A DNA stretch of 64,000 bases from Entoloma clypeatum (lineage: Eukaryota > Basidiomycota > Agaricomycetes > Agaricales > Entolomataceae). The stretch's first letter is position 1. Every line of letters begins with the position of its first letter. Below the pieces are notes generated by a model. The model ran no database searches. It had not been told where the DNA came from and saw only the letters and a program-made list of their open reading frames with translations. Below are positions 1 through 11,898 of this stretch, piece by piece. Both the position numbers and the translations under genes were made by a program. The stretch lies in contig OY751494.1 in NCBI GenBank assembly GCA_963565915.1, positions 620,001-684,000 on the forward strand, given 5' to 3'.

Positions 1-1750
1 CACAACGGCACCGCGACATCATCACAGAACTCATCATTCAACTCGCAGGCGTCGGACGAGAGCAAGCCCAAGACTACGGAGCTGGCGGAGCGCAGGGCAG
101 AGTACGGACTGGGGTATATTGTGTATATGCGCTTTGTACGGAGAGCAGAGGGTGTTAAGGCGTCCAGGGCGGTGTTTGGGCGTGCGAGAAAGGACCGATG
201 GGCTCCTTGGGAGGTTTACGAGGCCTCTGGTGGGTATCTTCATCTTTTTTTTTCTTTGCTTGGTTTCGGTTATTTTGCCTTTTTTTTTTGGCGTACTGTA
301 CGCTGACTTCTTCTCCATCCACAGCACTGATGGAATACCACTGCTCTGACGAAAAGCATGTTGCGAGCCGGATCTTTGAAAGAGGGCTGGAGATGTTCGG
401 GGATGAGGTCGAGTTTGTGCTGCGGTACCTGGGGTTTCTCATCTCTATCAACGACGAGAATAGTATGGGCCATCGTTTCTTTATCGTACACGCATTCCTG
501 ACAAGCTCTCTACGTAGACGCCCGCGCCCTCTTTGAACGTGTCATCACCACTTTCCCGCCCGACGCCGCCCGGCCCCTCTGGGAACGGTGGGCAAGATAC
601 GAGTACCAATATGGCGACCTCGACGCTGCGCAGAAACTCGAGGAGCGTATCGCAAAGGTCTATCCATCTGGTATGTTAACATTTCCTCTCCACTCCTTCC
701 ACCCCATCCTCAAACACATCCTAGAACCCCCAATCAAACGCTTCGCCCAGCGCCACATCTACCTCGGCACAGACGCCATCGCATCGCGTGACCTCGGCGT
801 CTCGCTCGCCCGGCGTGCGCCTCCCAACCACCAGATCCGCGGCGAGGGTGCCGGCGGGGCCCAAGGCCTCGGAAGAACAGAGACGCTCAGCAGCCTTCAG
901 TCGAGCTTCCCACCACCCGCCCCTGCTAACGCACCCCTCAAACGCCCCTCGTCCCCTGAGCACCGAGGGGGCCCCGGAACAGGCGGAGGCGGAGGTGGTG
1001 GTGGTGGTGCCGGAGGTGGATCAGGCCCCGGCGAGTACTCCCAGGGCCACAAACGCGCGCGGGGGGCCTCGCCACGGGATAGAGGATGGGATGGGCGCCG
1101 GCGGTTCTCGCCACAGCCGTCGTCTATTGGCTGGGAGGGCCGGGGTGACGTGCGCGAGAGCCGGGAGGCGAGGGAGGCGCGGGAGACGAGGGAGGCGAGG
1201 GAGAGGGAACGTGCGATTCCGCCGCCTCGGGTGCAGGAGCGGGAGAGGATGGAGAGGGAGAGGGTCGAGAGGGAGAGGGCTGAGAGGGCTGAGAGGGAAA
1301 GGGATGAGAGGGAGAGGGAGAGGGAAAGGGAAAGGGAGCGGGAGCGGGACAAGGCGGAGAAGGCACGGCATCATGCTGTGCATGTTCCGCAGGTCATCAG
1401 TTGGTTTGTCGGGGAGCTGCCTCGTGCGGCTTCGTTTGATGGTGTGTGCTCAGCATTTTTTTTTGTTTTCACGTTTGTGGGAGGGGGAACGCTTACGACT
1501 TTGCCATATCGTCTAGGCCCGGTGTTTCGTACAGAGGACCTGATGAATCTGTTCCGAAATGCGGTCATCCCGAGCAGTGGAAGAAACAAGCCGTCCCCGC
1601 CCCCGCCGCCACCACATGGCCCCTCTCGTACGTCTCAATAGTTCGCATGGCTCATCCTCCCGAGTTTTCATATTTCCTTCTATAGGCAGTCGTGCTGTCC
1701 CTGATTACGGTCCATATCAAGGTCCGGGAGGCGGTCGAAGGCGGTATTGA
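1..1750 (+). CDS. rna14: mRNA 3'-end processing protein Rna14 (CstF-77), 3' part, 5' end outside window
   Basis: Scaffold subunit of the nuclear cleavage factor that cuts and polyadenylates pre-mRNA, working with Rna15. The window starts inside an exon. Splicing short introns (about 232-321, 464-520, 672-720, 1441-1518, 1630-1685) gives a continuous frame. It has HAT-type helical repeats (FERVITTFP, PLWERWARYEYQYGDLDAAQ), then a low-complexity linker and an unusually long Arg/Glu tract at about 1140-1360. A C-terminal segment follows with SWFVGELP and GPVFRTEDLMNLFRNAVIP, which matches the Rna15-binding tail of the family. It ends in GGGRRRY and TGA at 1748-1750. The first part of the gene, including its start, is missing. 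Family assignment is firm; exon edges are approximate. Confidence 0.88.
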
Positions 1751-2547
1751 AGCTTGGGATTGTTCTTTATCGGCCAGGACTGAGCATTTTCCTCAGTCTT
1801 GGTTTGGTAATGAGACAACCTGAGCCAAGAACTTGATGGGTCTTCGCGTAAAAGGCATACTCTTCCAAGTTGAAAGATGACTTTCAGCCGAGAAGCGCGC
1901 TGCGGACGACGCGGATGATTTTCCGATGATGGCAATATCAAAAAAAAAAAAAAAAAAAAAAGAGAGAGAAATTTGGGAAAACCCCTTGGTTGTAACATAC
2001 TCGACATTCTTCCTCTCCGATCATTCCCTCTTCTTGTATCTAACATTTTGCACGATAAAAGTAATCATTCTTTTGCTCTTAATACATTGGTAAGGTTACA
2101 TGCGTTAAGTAATTTGAAAGGAGGACTAGTTTTCGAATGAGGGATGTTTGGTATGAATCTTGATCGATTCGTTAGTCACGAACACTTGAACTACCGGGCT
2201 CACTAGCAATAGGCCCTCGGGTCAGGGGGCTTATGACATGTTCATTGTTCAGCCTGCGGATGACGATGGCACCGGCGGGACCAGCAGCAGCACGGACGGT
2301 ATGGCAAGAACGTTCGTGATAGGACGAGAGGAGAGCATGAGGCGACAAGCTCATGACAGTCCCAACACTCGAGGTGAGTATTGTCTTGCTCTTCCCAATG
2401 GGTTTTCAATCACGAGAAAGTGCCAACCTCATGAAAATGATGGTGGTGCACGTGCCAAGTCACAGCCTTTCATCTCCTCGAGAATCAAAAAGAATTGCTT
2501 CGTCCCGTAAAAAAACAACACTGATATGTGGCCATCAATCATTAAGC
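1751..2547. other. Intergenic region, convergent 3' ends
   Basis: Lies between the 3' ends of rna14 and the carboxypeptidase gene. It contains a run of about 22 A at 1940-1961 followed by a short AG repeat. Nothing coding is supported; the short ORFs here have no recognisable family signature. Confidence 0.5.
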
Positions 2548-4978
2548 TCAAGGCGTGGCCCTCTTTCCCATCAAATACTCCATACTCTGGTATGCAGCCT
2601 AGAACCCGTCAGCGACCCCATTCAAACTCGCGGATCCGGTCGACTTACCAAAGGAGAAAATTGAGGGACCATGTGTCCACTGAGTTCTACTTCATAGTAC
2701 GTCAATCCTCGCTCTGTATGTGTGGTACCGAGGGCAACGCCAGTGGCATCAACGATGAAGCTGTCGTTGGCAATCGGGGTCTGGAACCCTTGTTTGCCGT
2801 TCCCTACATTTATCATGGTGAGATTTCACGATGGAAAAAGGATGAAAGTCTGTATTCGCGACTTACAGGTCATGCTAGTGGTGAAAGACAAGGTAAAAAA
2901 AGCCCCAATCAGACATCCCGACGACTTGAAGGAACGCATATCGCGAGACTCACTTTTGGAGGACAATCCTCGTTCTGATAACAAAAAACGTTGGGGGGGG
3001 GTGGGTGGTGGTTAAACGAGCCTATACCCCATAAAATGAAATGGCGGAAAACAGACGCACCCCTCAGCAATGAGAATGAAATCAGCAAGACCGTGTACGA
3101 TAACAGTCCTCGTGCTCTTCGCCTTCTCGATGACACTCGGTAATACACTCAACGCAGATGGGGCGCTCGCATCCCCGTGCGGGAACACGTCGATTGATGA
3201 ACATTCCTCCCACGTAATGTTCGTAGGCACATGGAGCAACTGCTTCACGTCCTTCCTGTCAAAGTAAAGAGGCGGCACTTGGATTTGCGGGAAAGAACCA
3301 CTACAGTATCGAGTCAATGAGCAAATGGTTCATTTGGAAACCGTTTCATCGGCGAAAGTAAAAAAAAAAAAGGGGGGGCTTACGGGAACCCGAGCACGTC
3401 CCAGAGAACGGGGTATGTGTCAAAGATGCGATAGATATTGAAAGCGGGGTTGACAAGGAGGGCGGCGCTGAAGATGTCATTCCACAAGTCACATTTTTTG
3501 GAAATCTCCGTGGAACCTCCGGGAGGCACGAAGGGTGCAGGCGGCGGAGGGAATATAACGTGTTTGTTGTAGTAGCCTGTGTAGCCGCACGCCGCGGCGC
3601 GTTTATCAAGTTCTGCCATGAACGTTTGGCTGGATTGCAGAATATGTGAGTACACATTGTTTTCACTGAAACAAGGAGGCTAGAAAAGACGCACTTGAAA
3701 GCAAAGACGTGTTCATATTTATGAACAAAGTCGACAGCAACGACTTGCTGTTGTATTATGTCCCAGGAAAGAGAAGCTGATTTGAGATCGCAAGGTGAGC
3801 AGATGGCTTTTAGTACTTGTATGAGTCAACTCAACGATCAGCAATCCAAATTCCTTGAAGGTCAAGGGCCAAAGAAGTGGGGTGGTCATTGATGTAGTTC
3901 GCGATGTCTGGAAGAACGGTCTCAATCACATATTTATGGTATTTGAGACATTTTACGCACAGGGAACATAGGTCCCTGCATACTGTTTTTCGAGTTAAAC
4001 GATGTCAAAACTTAGATGGCAAAAAAGGAACGCACGCTCTCGCCAGATAACCAAAGCTTCTTGGTCTTGAGTTCAGAGAAGACTTCGAGAAACTGCTCCA
4101 AAAACCCGACAAGTTGCGCCGCGAGATCGACTTCATCCTAGATTCAAGATTTGTCTTGTGAGAAGATGTACATGGAGAATTATCTTACATACTTTGATGT
4201 TCGGCTTTCCCTGCGAGTAACCAGTTCCGACCGGTTGCTCAACCCACAACACACTCGAGAGATTGGTCCAGCTATTTTCGTTAATGGTCGGCTTGGCTTG
4301 ACCATAACTCCAAGAGATAGGCTATGAGGGCAACAATTTTAGCTGTAATCCGATCTTGCGGTTTGCGAAGGAGCTTACCCCGTTCTCTTGCAAAAATCCC
4401 TCGAGAGACGAACATCCCGGACCACCGTTTGTCCTTTATATCCACAGTTAATACCTTCTCGGTTTGTCACGAATTAATGCCCATCCGGCCTCACCAGAAG
4501 ATTATATCGTCGAGGCTCCCCTCTGGGCCGGGAGGGAAGAACCAGAAGAACAACTGGAACGATGTCGCTCAAGACGGGGTCCCACATTCGTATCGTAATT
4601 CATGAAGAACAAACCTCCCGAGTCTCGTTCGTGTTGTTGCTGATCGGCAACAAACCCGCCCAACTAGGGCCTACATCCCATTCAACTTCCGGAATGCTCT
4701 TTCCGTCCACATAGAATCCTGCCGATCACCGCGGTTAGTTTTGACGAAGCCCTCGCCAAAAGGACAGACCACTTACGAGAGGCTTTGGGGTTGGTAAAGG
4801 TGATGTTTTTTGGTCCAGGTGACGCGGCCGCCCGCGTCGTGGGCCTATGGAACCTCTTCGTAGCTTCGACCTGCCGAGCATGGAGCTCTTGCTTACGCAT
4901 TTGTCGTGAATCCGCGCTTAGCCCGAGGAGGGCGGCGCCCACGGTGGCAGCGAACGGAAGCCAAGAGCGGGTCAGCAT
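2548..4978 (-). CDS. Secreted serine carboxypeptidase (peptidase family S10)
   Basis: Removes C-terminal residues from peptides in the vacuole or outside the cell. The start at 4978 gives a signal peptide (MLTRSWLPFAATVGAALLGL) followed by a propeptide-like stretch. Many short introns split the gene. Joined exons show the family landmarks in order: the substrate-binding motif NGGPGCSSLEGF near 4410, the nucleophile motif GESYAG (split by an intron after GES, near 4040), the catalytic Asp in HGLADFILI near 3080, and the catalytic His in GHMVPQFSP near 2660. The last exon encodes AAYQSMEYLMGKR and stops at 2548. All three triad residues are present, so the enzyme is probably active. The fine substrate preference cannot be read from sequence. 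Confidence 0.87.
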
Positions 4979-5466
4979 TTCCTTGGTGTCGACAACTCTT
5001 CACGAAGGGGGACTCGGGGAAGACCTTGCGATGCATACTTTTTATGAATGAGCATGTTATTGTGCGCCGGTGGGGGAAGAATGCCATTTGACGGGTCCAT
5101 ATGGCGCCTACTCCATCTAGTATGGCGGTAAATACACATGATGCATGGCAAGGTCTATTTATAGTTCTTACTCGGATGTCTTCACATGTGCGCCTCCGGC
5201 TTTGATGAAAAATTCAGAAATTGGGAGGATGAGTACATACTCGGTTCCGTTATGATCATCTTATCACCACCATCGCCCCTTGTCATTCTTTATTCCACGT
5301 CACGATCTTTCGTGCGTTCAAGTTATACAAGACCCAAGTGTCAAGACGCTGCGCCTGACTGCACGTACTCTGTAATTCATGCAAGCTCTAAATTTCATGC
5401 TGAAAAGAACCGATAAGTAAAGAGCTGCATCAGTAGTCAGCTACTCTATTGCACCACATGGACTCG
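4979..5466. other. Intergenic region upstream of the carboxypeptidase
   Basis: Holds the 5' flank of the carboxypeptidase gene and the 3' flank of the PLP-synthase glutaminase gene. A TATAAATA-like sequence on the minus strand is at 5156-5163. No gene is supported. Confidence 0.45.
5156..5163 (-). promoter_or_regulatory. Possible TATA box of the carboxypeptidase gene
   Basis: Reads TATAAATA on the minus strand, about 178 bp upstream of the ATG at 4978. This is rather far for a fungal TATA box unless the 5' UTR is over 100 nt, so the call is tentative. Confidence 0.3.
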
Positions 5467-6403
5467 TCAGACCGGAGCGGGCAGGACACATTCCCGAACG
5501 AAATACTCATGAAATCGATTATCTTGTGTGAGTTCTGGATGAAACGTCGTCAAGAAGTGTCTGCCTTGGCGTAAAGCCACGATGGTTTTTGTATCATTTT
5601 CATCCAATGCTGCGAGAGCCCTGGGCAGAAGCTTCGGGGACAAACGGGCAATCACCTGGATCGGAGGGTCTTCAGGGGATGGCGCCAGTGACAGGACGAC
5701 CTTTCAGTCAGAAGAGATTGCGTCAGTCGAGTACTGAAAGATGAAGCAATGGAGCTTGCCGGAGCGCGGATGAAGATAGCCGTGAATGGTTGTTCTGGGT
5801 CTTTCAGGTCTTGAACTGAAAGTGCCACCTCGAAAGATTCGACCTGTTGAACAGAGGTAATTTGAGTAAGATCCCGAGATGGTTGATTCATTTGAGTTTA
5901 CTTGCGATCCCCAGCCGTTTCTAGCGATAGCAATCGAGATGCCCCCAAACAAGTCCTGACCCCCTTTCTTCATTCCCTCCGCAGACTGCGAGAGAAGAAT
6001 CGCTCCCGCACACGTCCCCCAGACAGGTTTCTTCCGCACAAATTTACGAAGAGGTTCGAGCATCCCGGTGGCACGAGCCACGACAGCCATTGTTGTTGAT
6101 TCTTTCGAAAGGGTCCTGTCATCCCGCCCATTCGAGGATTTGTAGCGAAAAGACTTACCTCCCCCCGGAATGATGAGCGCATCACAACGATCAAGTTCCT
6201 GCACGCTTCTGACTAGGAGCGGCAGGATTTTGGTTCTGCAAGGAAGCTTCTGAAGTATAACCTGATGCTCGACAAAAGCACCTTGAAGGGCTATCAACAT
6301 AGTATAGAATCAGAAACGACCCTTGACAAAAAAAAAAAGGGCGCGGTCACACACCTAAGATCCCGATAACCAAGTGCTCGTCCTGTCTCGTAACGGGGGA
6401 CAT
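5467..6403 (-). CDS. pdx2: Pyridoxal 5'-phosphate synthase glutaminase subunit (PdxT/Sno1/Pdx2)
   Basis: Hydrolyses glutamine and passes ammonia to the PdxS/Snz1 synthase to make vitamin B6 de novo. The ATG at 6401-6403 starts [16 protein letters not shown], which joins across an intron to [10 protein letters not shown]. Further exons carry LIIPGGG then ESTTMA (oxyanion region), the nucleophile Cys in [13 protein letters not shown], and the His-Glu of the triad in [17 protein letters not shown]. The gene stops at 5467. The length fits the family once four or five short introns are removed. All catalytic residues are present. The synthase partner is not in this window. Confidence 0.92.
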
Positions 6404-6646
6404 CCCTCCTCCTTCCTGTAAATTGTCAATGTCATATACTGGAAATGACAAGTGCATCGCGGGTAGTTTTTTTCACCTTCAGACCACAAACTGCCTCGGC
6501 CTTGAAAAGCAGAAATTTTGACGGGCGTACTCGTCTCTGTTGCCAAAAAAAATCGGACTTCCGAATTCCGGATCATGTGCTGGTCAATGACATAAGCCAG
6601 GAAGCGGCGTCAGCCCAAAATTGAAACTCTTCCTTGTACCACCACC

Positions 6647-8667
6647 ATGTCTGACCTTGATGCTGATCTCTACGGCGGTCAGTCTGCCTTTTACTTCATG
6701 CGTCTGGCATTTTCTTGCAGATACTCATGAGCCATATTCTAAGATCTCTACGGCAACGACGACGGCGAGTTCCACGACCCAGCAGAGGACGAAAAAGAGA
6801 CACAGCCCCCAGCAGCCTCGAAGCCAGCAGACCCTCGGATAACTGCGACATCAGCGGACCAGAAAGAACCTTCAAAAGCAACACCAGCGCCGACGGAGTC
6901 CAATGGGACATCAAAGTACTCTGCTCTAGCTGCCAGCACACAGCCTTTAGCAGCTGCGATTCCTACATTCACCCAACCCCAGACACAGCAGATTCCGACA
7001 TACGAGCAGCCTCTGACAAGCGACTACCGAGACTCGACAGGAAGAGCCGAAGGTGGTTATCAAAATATCTCGGTGACAGAGCGGACAGTGCGCCCGTCGG
7101 AAATGAAAGATGAAGGGTGAGACTCCACTTTGCTGATTTTGTACCAGATGACTACCGGGGTCAAATCTCGCTGGATACGTGAACATGGGATGTAGATGAC
7201 TCTCGCGGTAGTCAGTCGCAATCGTCTAAGCTAGCTCTAGCGTATCTGCTGCCTTCTCTACGTCTAGGCTAGGCTAAACCACGTCCACACCCCAACAGTA
7301 GCGTCCGTCCGCCCTATTTTCTCTTTGTCATACCAGGTCTGTTCTAGGTTACCGTTACTAATAACAATCCTTTGCTTTTCCATATATCCACCCTTACCCT
7401 TCAATCATCGCCGATCTCACCGTCAAACTTCAAATCCGCAATGTTACCCGACATACAGCAAGATGTTCATCGGCGGTCTCAATTGGGATACAACGGATGG
7501 TAAACACGTCTCGTTTCTTTGTTAGCCGACGACACTAATTAATATATTAGATGCTTTGAGAGAATATTTCTCACAATTTGGCAAAGTTGATGCGTGCACT
7601 ATCATGCGAGATGCAGCTGGCCGTTCACGGTGCTTCGCATTCCTGACTTTCGACGATCCCGCAAGTGTCAACGCGGTCATGGTCCGGGAACATTTCCTGG
7701 ACGGTAAGATTGTGAGTGGGCTTTACGATCAATCTTCAACATTCTCTATCCTCAATGGGTGTCCAACAATGCAGATCGACCCCAAACGAGCTATCCCCCG
7801 CCAGGAGCACCAACGTGCCACAAAGCTCTTCATCGGAGGTCTCGCCGGTAGCGTCACCTCCGAATCTATGCGGGAGTTCTTCTCGCAATTCGGCAAAGTC
7901 ATCGACTCCACCGTCATGTTGGACCGCGAAACGGGTCGCAGCAAGGGCTTTGGATTCGTCTCTTTCGAAGACACGAACGTCCAGCCCTTCCTCGGCTTTG
8001 GGAATCTTGAAATCGATGGAAAACTGGCAAGTTGCTCTCCCCCTCCCACAAGTATAGCGTGACTGACACAATGCCTTAGATCGATGTGAAGCTCGCTCAG
8101 CCTCGCTACCAGCGCGACAGCTATCCGAATGAAGATGGCGTACAGATGCAGCAGACCAGCACACGGCCTTTCGCCGGTGCCCAGCAGGGTGGGAACTTCG
8201 CTGGTCCAACTGCAGGGGTAGGCAATACACCGTTCGACCCGCAGGCGCTCGCTGCGCTCTACACACGCATGTTCCAGATGGCGGGTGGAGGGCAAGTGAA
8301 CCCCGCCATGATGGGCGGTATGAACCCTGCCATGATGGGCGGCATGGGCGGCATGGGAATGGGCGGCGGAGCGATGGGCGGCGGTATGCGGCCTGGAATG
8401 GGCATGGGCATGGGCATGGGTGGTATGGGTATGGGTATGGGAGGGGGTGCGGGTGGGATTGCGGGTGGGATGGGAAGGGGTGCTGGAGGCCCCGGCATGA
8501 TGGGTGGCGCCGGTGGCGGCCCAGCACAGATGAACCCAAACATCCCCAGGGGTCCGAGGGCAGCTACCGCTGGTGCTGCACAGGCGCCGCCAACGGGACC
8601 GCAGAGTGTTGGACCGCAGAGGACGGCCCAGCGGGGCCAGCACAGCTTCCATCCTTATGCTCGTTAG
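6647..8667 (+). CDS. hnRNP-type RNA-binding protein with two RRMs (Hrp1/Musashi-like)
   Basis: Binds RNA through two tandem RRM domains and probably acts in nuclear mRNA 3'-end processing or export. The ATG at 6647 opens MSDLDADLYG; an intron ends at about 6743 and the frame continues DLYGNDDGEF. The N-terminal region is acidic and Ser/Thr/Gln-rich. RRM1 starts KMFIGGLNWDTTDDALREYF, with RNP1-like RCFAFLTF. RRM2 starts KLFIGGLAGSVTSESMREFF, with RNP1 KGFGFVSF. The C-terminal third is Gly/Met-rich (GGMGGMGMGGG repeats) and ends HSFHPYAR at 8667. The RRM pair with FSQFGKV in both domains resembles Hrp1/Nab4 and DAZAP1. Exact orthology is not certain. Confidence 0.85.
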
Positions 8668-9200
8668 GGCTTGGTTGGGGAGGGTTTTTTCCCAGGGAAG
8701 ACTCTGGCAACGTTTCGTGTATATGATACGAACTTCGGCTACGTAAAAGATATTTCGCTTGTTGCGCATATTCCGTCTTATATTCTTACTTATCCTCCTC
8801 TTCTCACATCCGAGTGTACATGATTAATATTTTTTCCCTTTTGTGTATTCTTGAATCTATATCGTCTGTTGCGAGTAAGTATGGAGTGAGGTTATTCAGT
8901 GAGGGGTCTCCTCGATCATAGTGCGTCAAACTGCGGGAAATTTTTTGGACCCAAGTTCCTTGTAATCTGATTGGAATGTGAGTGGGTTTGATGAAGATCG
9001 GCTTCTGAACCCGAATAAAAAGTAGAATCCTCTGTGCAATGTCTTTGACAACAAACGCCACAAATGTTGTCCTACACCGCCACGAACCCAGAACCTCAAA
9101 TTTAGCCCACGAGGTCCAGGCAAAAGGTTAAGGAGAGGTCTCGGACAACATTCGGCACACACATCAGTTCTTTGATGACAGGGTTCAACGTTCAACCACC
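8668..9200. other. Intergenic region
   Basis: AT-rich 3' flank of the RNA-binding gene, with no supported gene and no tRNA-like fold noticed. Confidence 0.45.
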
Positions 9201-9826
9201 ATGAGCACGAGCACCACTCAACATATGACAGCTGCTCTTAACGTCGAATCCTCTACGTGTTCGTGCGGCATGTTGTTTCGTCTTCGCGTTCTAACTCAAA
9301 ACTCATCCCGCAGTCATCTCGCAAGATAAATCGGTTAGTCATACGTCGGCTGCACAACAGGACGGAGATCGATGATGGGCCCGCCCTCTCGCGCGTGTTC
9401 CTGAAGGCATGGGAGAGGAGTCGGGTGTAAGCCGCACTTTCAAGTTTCTCTCATGCACAAGCTTCTACTCACCTTGATCAGATATCCGGCCCTGACCCTG
9501 AACAGGACCGTATCGAAGAATGTGGGCCCTATATCCTCTGCATCCGACCTCCTAGCCTTCGGACAGATTTGTGTTATATCATTCGCCTTTACCATAAGGA
9601 TACGAAAGAGCTCGTCATCGCTGTCGATCCGCCTGTGAGCGTGTACCACGCGACCCATCCCGACCATCCTTTCCCGACCTTGATGGGCATGTGCTGGTGG
9701 CTTGTTGCTGATGGATATCCATTTTTTGTCAGGTATAAGGGTCAACTCGTTTGTCGTTGGGGAGAGAGGACGGTATATCAACAACGATATGAACGTGGTC
9801 CCGGCGCTGGTATAGCAATGGTATAG
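9201..9826 (+). CDS. Hypothetical small protein
   Basis: No family recognised. The proposed start ATG at 9201 gives MSTSTTQHMTAALN. An intron ends CCGCAG near 9313 and the frame then reads SSRKINRLVIRRLHNRTEIDDG. A second intron (GTGTAAGC..GATCAG, about 9427-9481) joins to ISGPDPEQDRIEECGPYILC, and the frame runs open to TAG at 9826. The last exon has natural-looking composition (MCWWLVADGYPFFVRYKGQL) and no stop for 115 codons. The first donor is the weak point: only a non-standard GTCGAA donor keeps the frame. It could be a lineage-specific gene; expression evidence is needed. Confidence 0.42.
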
Positions 9827-10735
9827 TGTAGTATGTACGACCACGAAAAACTTGGCTCGTAATGAACAAATATCAGAAGGGACAGGTGTGCGATACTTAC
9901 TCCGATCAGCGGAGAAAAAACATTTCTTGCCTCCCCATCTCTCGGCGATAATCGACTGCTAAAAATTTCAACCAAATGTATGTCTGTGGACGAGAGATAG
10001 TTGCATAATAAGCGGGTTTCGTCAGAGGCACCGTGGCACGTTGAAACTCGCCCACTCACAAGAGTTGCAATGTATCGTTGACGAAATGCCAGGCGGCACA
10101 TTTGCGACGCCAACTTCGTGAAGCGACTGACAAATCCTTGCTTACCGAGGAATTAACACAAAGTAAAATGTCAAAAGGGGGAAGCGAACGTGGGTGCGAT
10201 GACCCGGAAGAGGAGGATGAGAATTCCTTAGGAAACGACTATTTGGGAAATTGGCGACAAGTTTTCGGATCGTACCATAACCTACGGCGCAGATGCTATC
10301 GAAATTTCCTGGGATCGCTAGTTGACGTCGACTCGGAGGTCAGAAATGATAGACAATAGCACATCGCAATACAGAGTTGCACTAAGCCTGGGCACGGAGT
10401 CAAACTTCTGGGCATGAGTGACAGAGCCCATAGCCCCAGGTATCGATATCACTCCTGACAAGGGTGAGTATGCCAAGAAAGAGGTGAATTCATTTCTCCA
10501 GACCGTTTTCCCTCTTGAGGGGGGCGCATGCCCTCTTTTTCGCGGGGTAATTCCTCTGGCACATACTCATCGGTGTCAGGAGTGCATTGTAACCAAGCCA
10601 GTCTGGATCCCGGTGACCATCGTCCTGACCTCGTGAAATCCCAGAACTTCATATTAAATCCAGAACCATGTAAGTACATACCAAATCTTACCCCGACCTC
10701 GCAGCCAATAATTCAAACTTTATAGGTATAGCACT
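9827..10735. other. Intergenic region between the small gene and erg2
   Basis: Several ORFs of 60-110 codons occur on both strands, but none has a family signature or supported exon chain. An exon-like stretch on the minus strand at about 10490-10679 (WDFTRSGRWSPGSRLAWLQC) could belong to an unrecognised gene. Confidence 0.35.
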
Positions 10736-11617
10736 TTAGATCTTTCCAATTAGTAAATTCCATATCATCTCCCTGCCCGTGATTCTAGCCGTCCTGTAAA
10801 ATGTGGGTATATCCAACGTCGATGTAATGGTATCTGCCAACCCAAAGGGCAACATCAAAGGGATCCAGCCTATCATCATTCCACGCGTATTAGCCATATT
10901 TATTGATCCCAACAAGACGTCCAAAAAAAAAAAAAAAAAAAAAAAAGACTCGTACCTCTAGCATATTCCATTGCGAAGCACCCCTCGTGCATCTTATACT
11001 GCTTAGCCGTCCCCCGCGGCAAGAAATGCACGCTCCCCGCCGGATACCGCTCCATCTCCAGCGCACCAGGCGAGAACGCCCACTGCTCCCCAACCAAGAT
11101 ATTGAAGTAGTCGTCAGCGGTATGCAGCCCCGTATGTCCCTCCGTGCCAAGCGGCGTCCCGAAGATGATGAGGTACTCCGTTATGCTGGCATGGATGATG
11201 TACATCGCACCCATGGCACCGCCGGCGTTGTTGAACATCCACTCGTGCTTGTCAGTGTTCAGACGTATTTGGCTGGAGGGGTAGGTTGCGGTGAGGTTGG
11301 CGACGATGTGATCGATCATCCCAGCTGGGTTGTCAGCTGAGGCGGCGATAGCGGCCTGGGCGAGCTGGTGGAGGCTTTGGGGGTCAAAGACGTACCATCT
11401 TGACTGCAGGACTCGGGGGTTAGAGGGTGCACTAGGCAGAAATGGGTTGGTCACAACGTACCCGGATGGAGTCTATGTAGCTGCCGGTTGCATAGAAGAC
11501 GAGGAGCACCGTCAAGCGGACGAACCACTTCCGAAAGCAGCTTTGTATGCCTTCAGATGCTTTTTTCTGGAATTTTACCGACTTTTTATTGAATGCCATG
11601 GGTGTTGACGCGTCCAA
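10736..11617 (-). CDS. erg2: C-8 sterol isomerase (Erg2)
   Basis: Moves the sterol ring double bond from C-8 to C-7 in ergosterol synthesis at the ER; related to the sigma-1 receptor. The ATG at 11617 begins [16 protein letters not shown], followed by one membrane anchor ([20 protein letters not shown]). An intron then joins SIR to [20 protein letters not shown]. The middle exon carries the conserved Erg2 core ([52 protein letters not shown]). A second intron, with a T-run of about 24 near 10921-10945, joins EYARG to [20 protein letters not shown]. The gene ends [14 protein letters not shown] at 10736. Length and motif order match the family. Confidence 0.93.
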
Positions 11618-11898
11618 GAGGACAGCCTCGGGGGTCGTCGTGAGCGAAATCGACCTGTGTCGACGTGTCGTACGATTTTGTCCATCACAATTTCTATACG
11701 GTCACATGATCAGGAAGTAAAAATAGCAATTCGCGTTGTGCACGTAAGTACTTGCAGTGATGTAAAGCTGATTAGTCGTAAAAAGCTGAGAGCTCAAAGT
11801 GTTGGGAGTCAATCGCACTTTATTCCAAAGTCGCACAGTTTCATAGAGACAATGAAAAGGGTTTGAATTCAAGAGGCGACTAAGGTAAAGAACTCTGC

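Noticed and set aside
7729..8769. 346-codon minus-strand frame with His/Thr repeats
   Set aside because: Antisense to the RRM protein and its Gly/Met tail. No start context or family.
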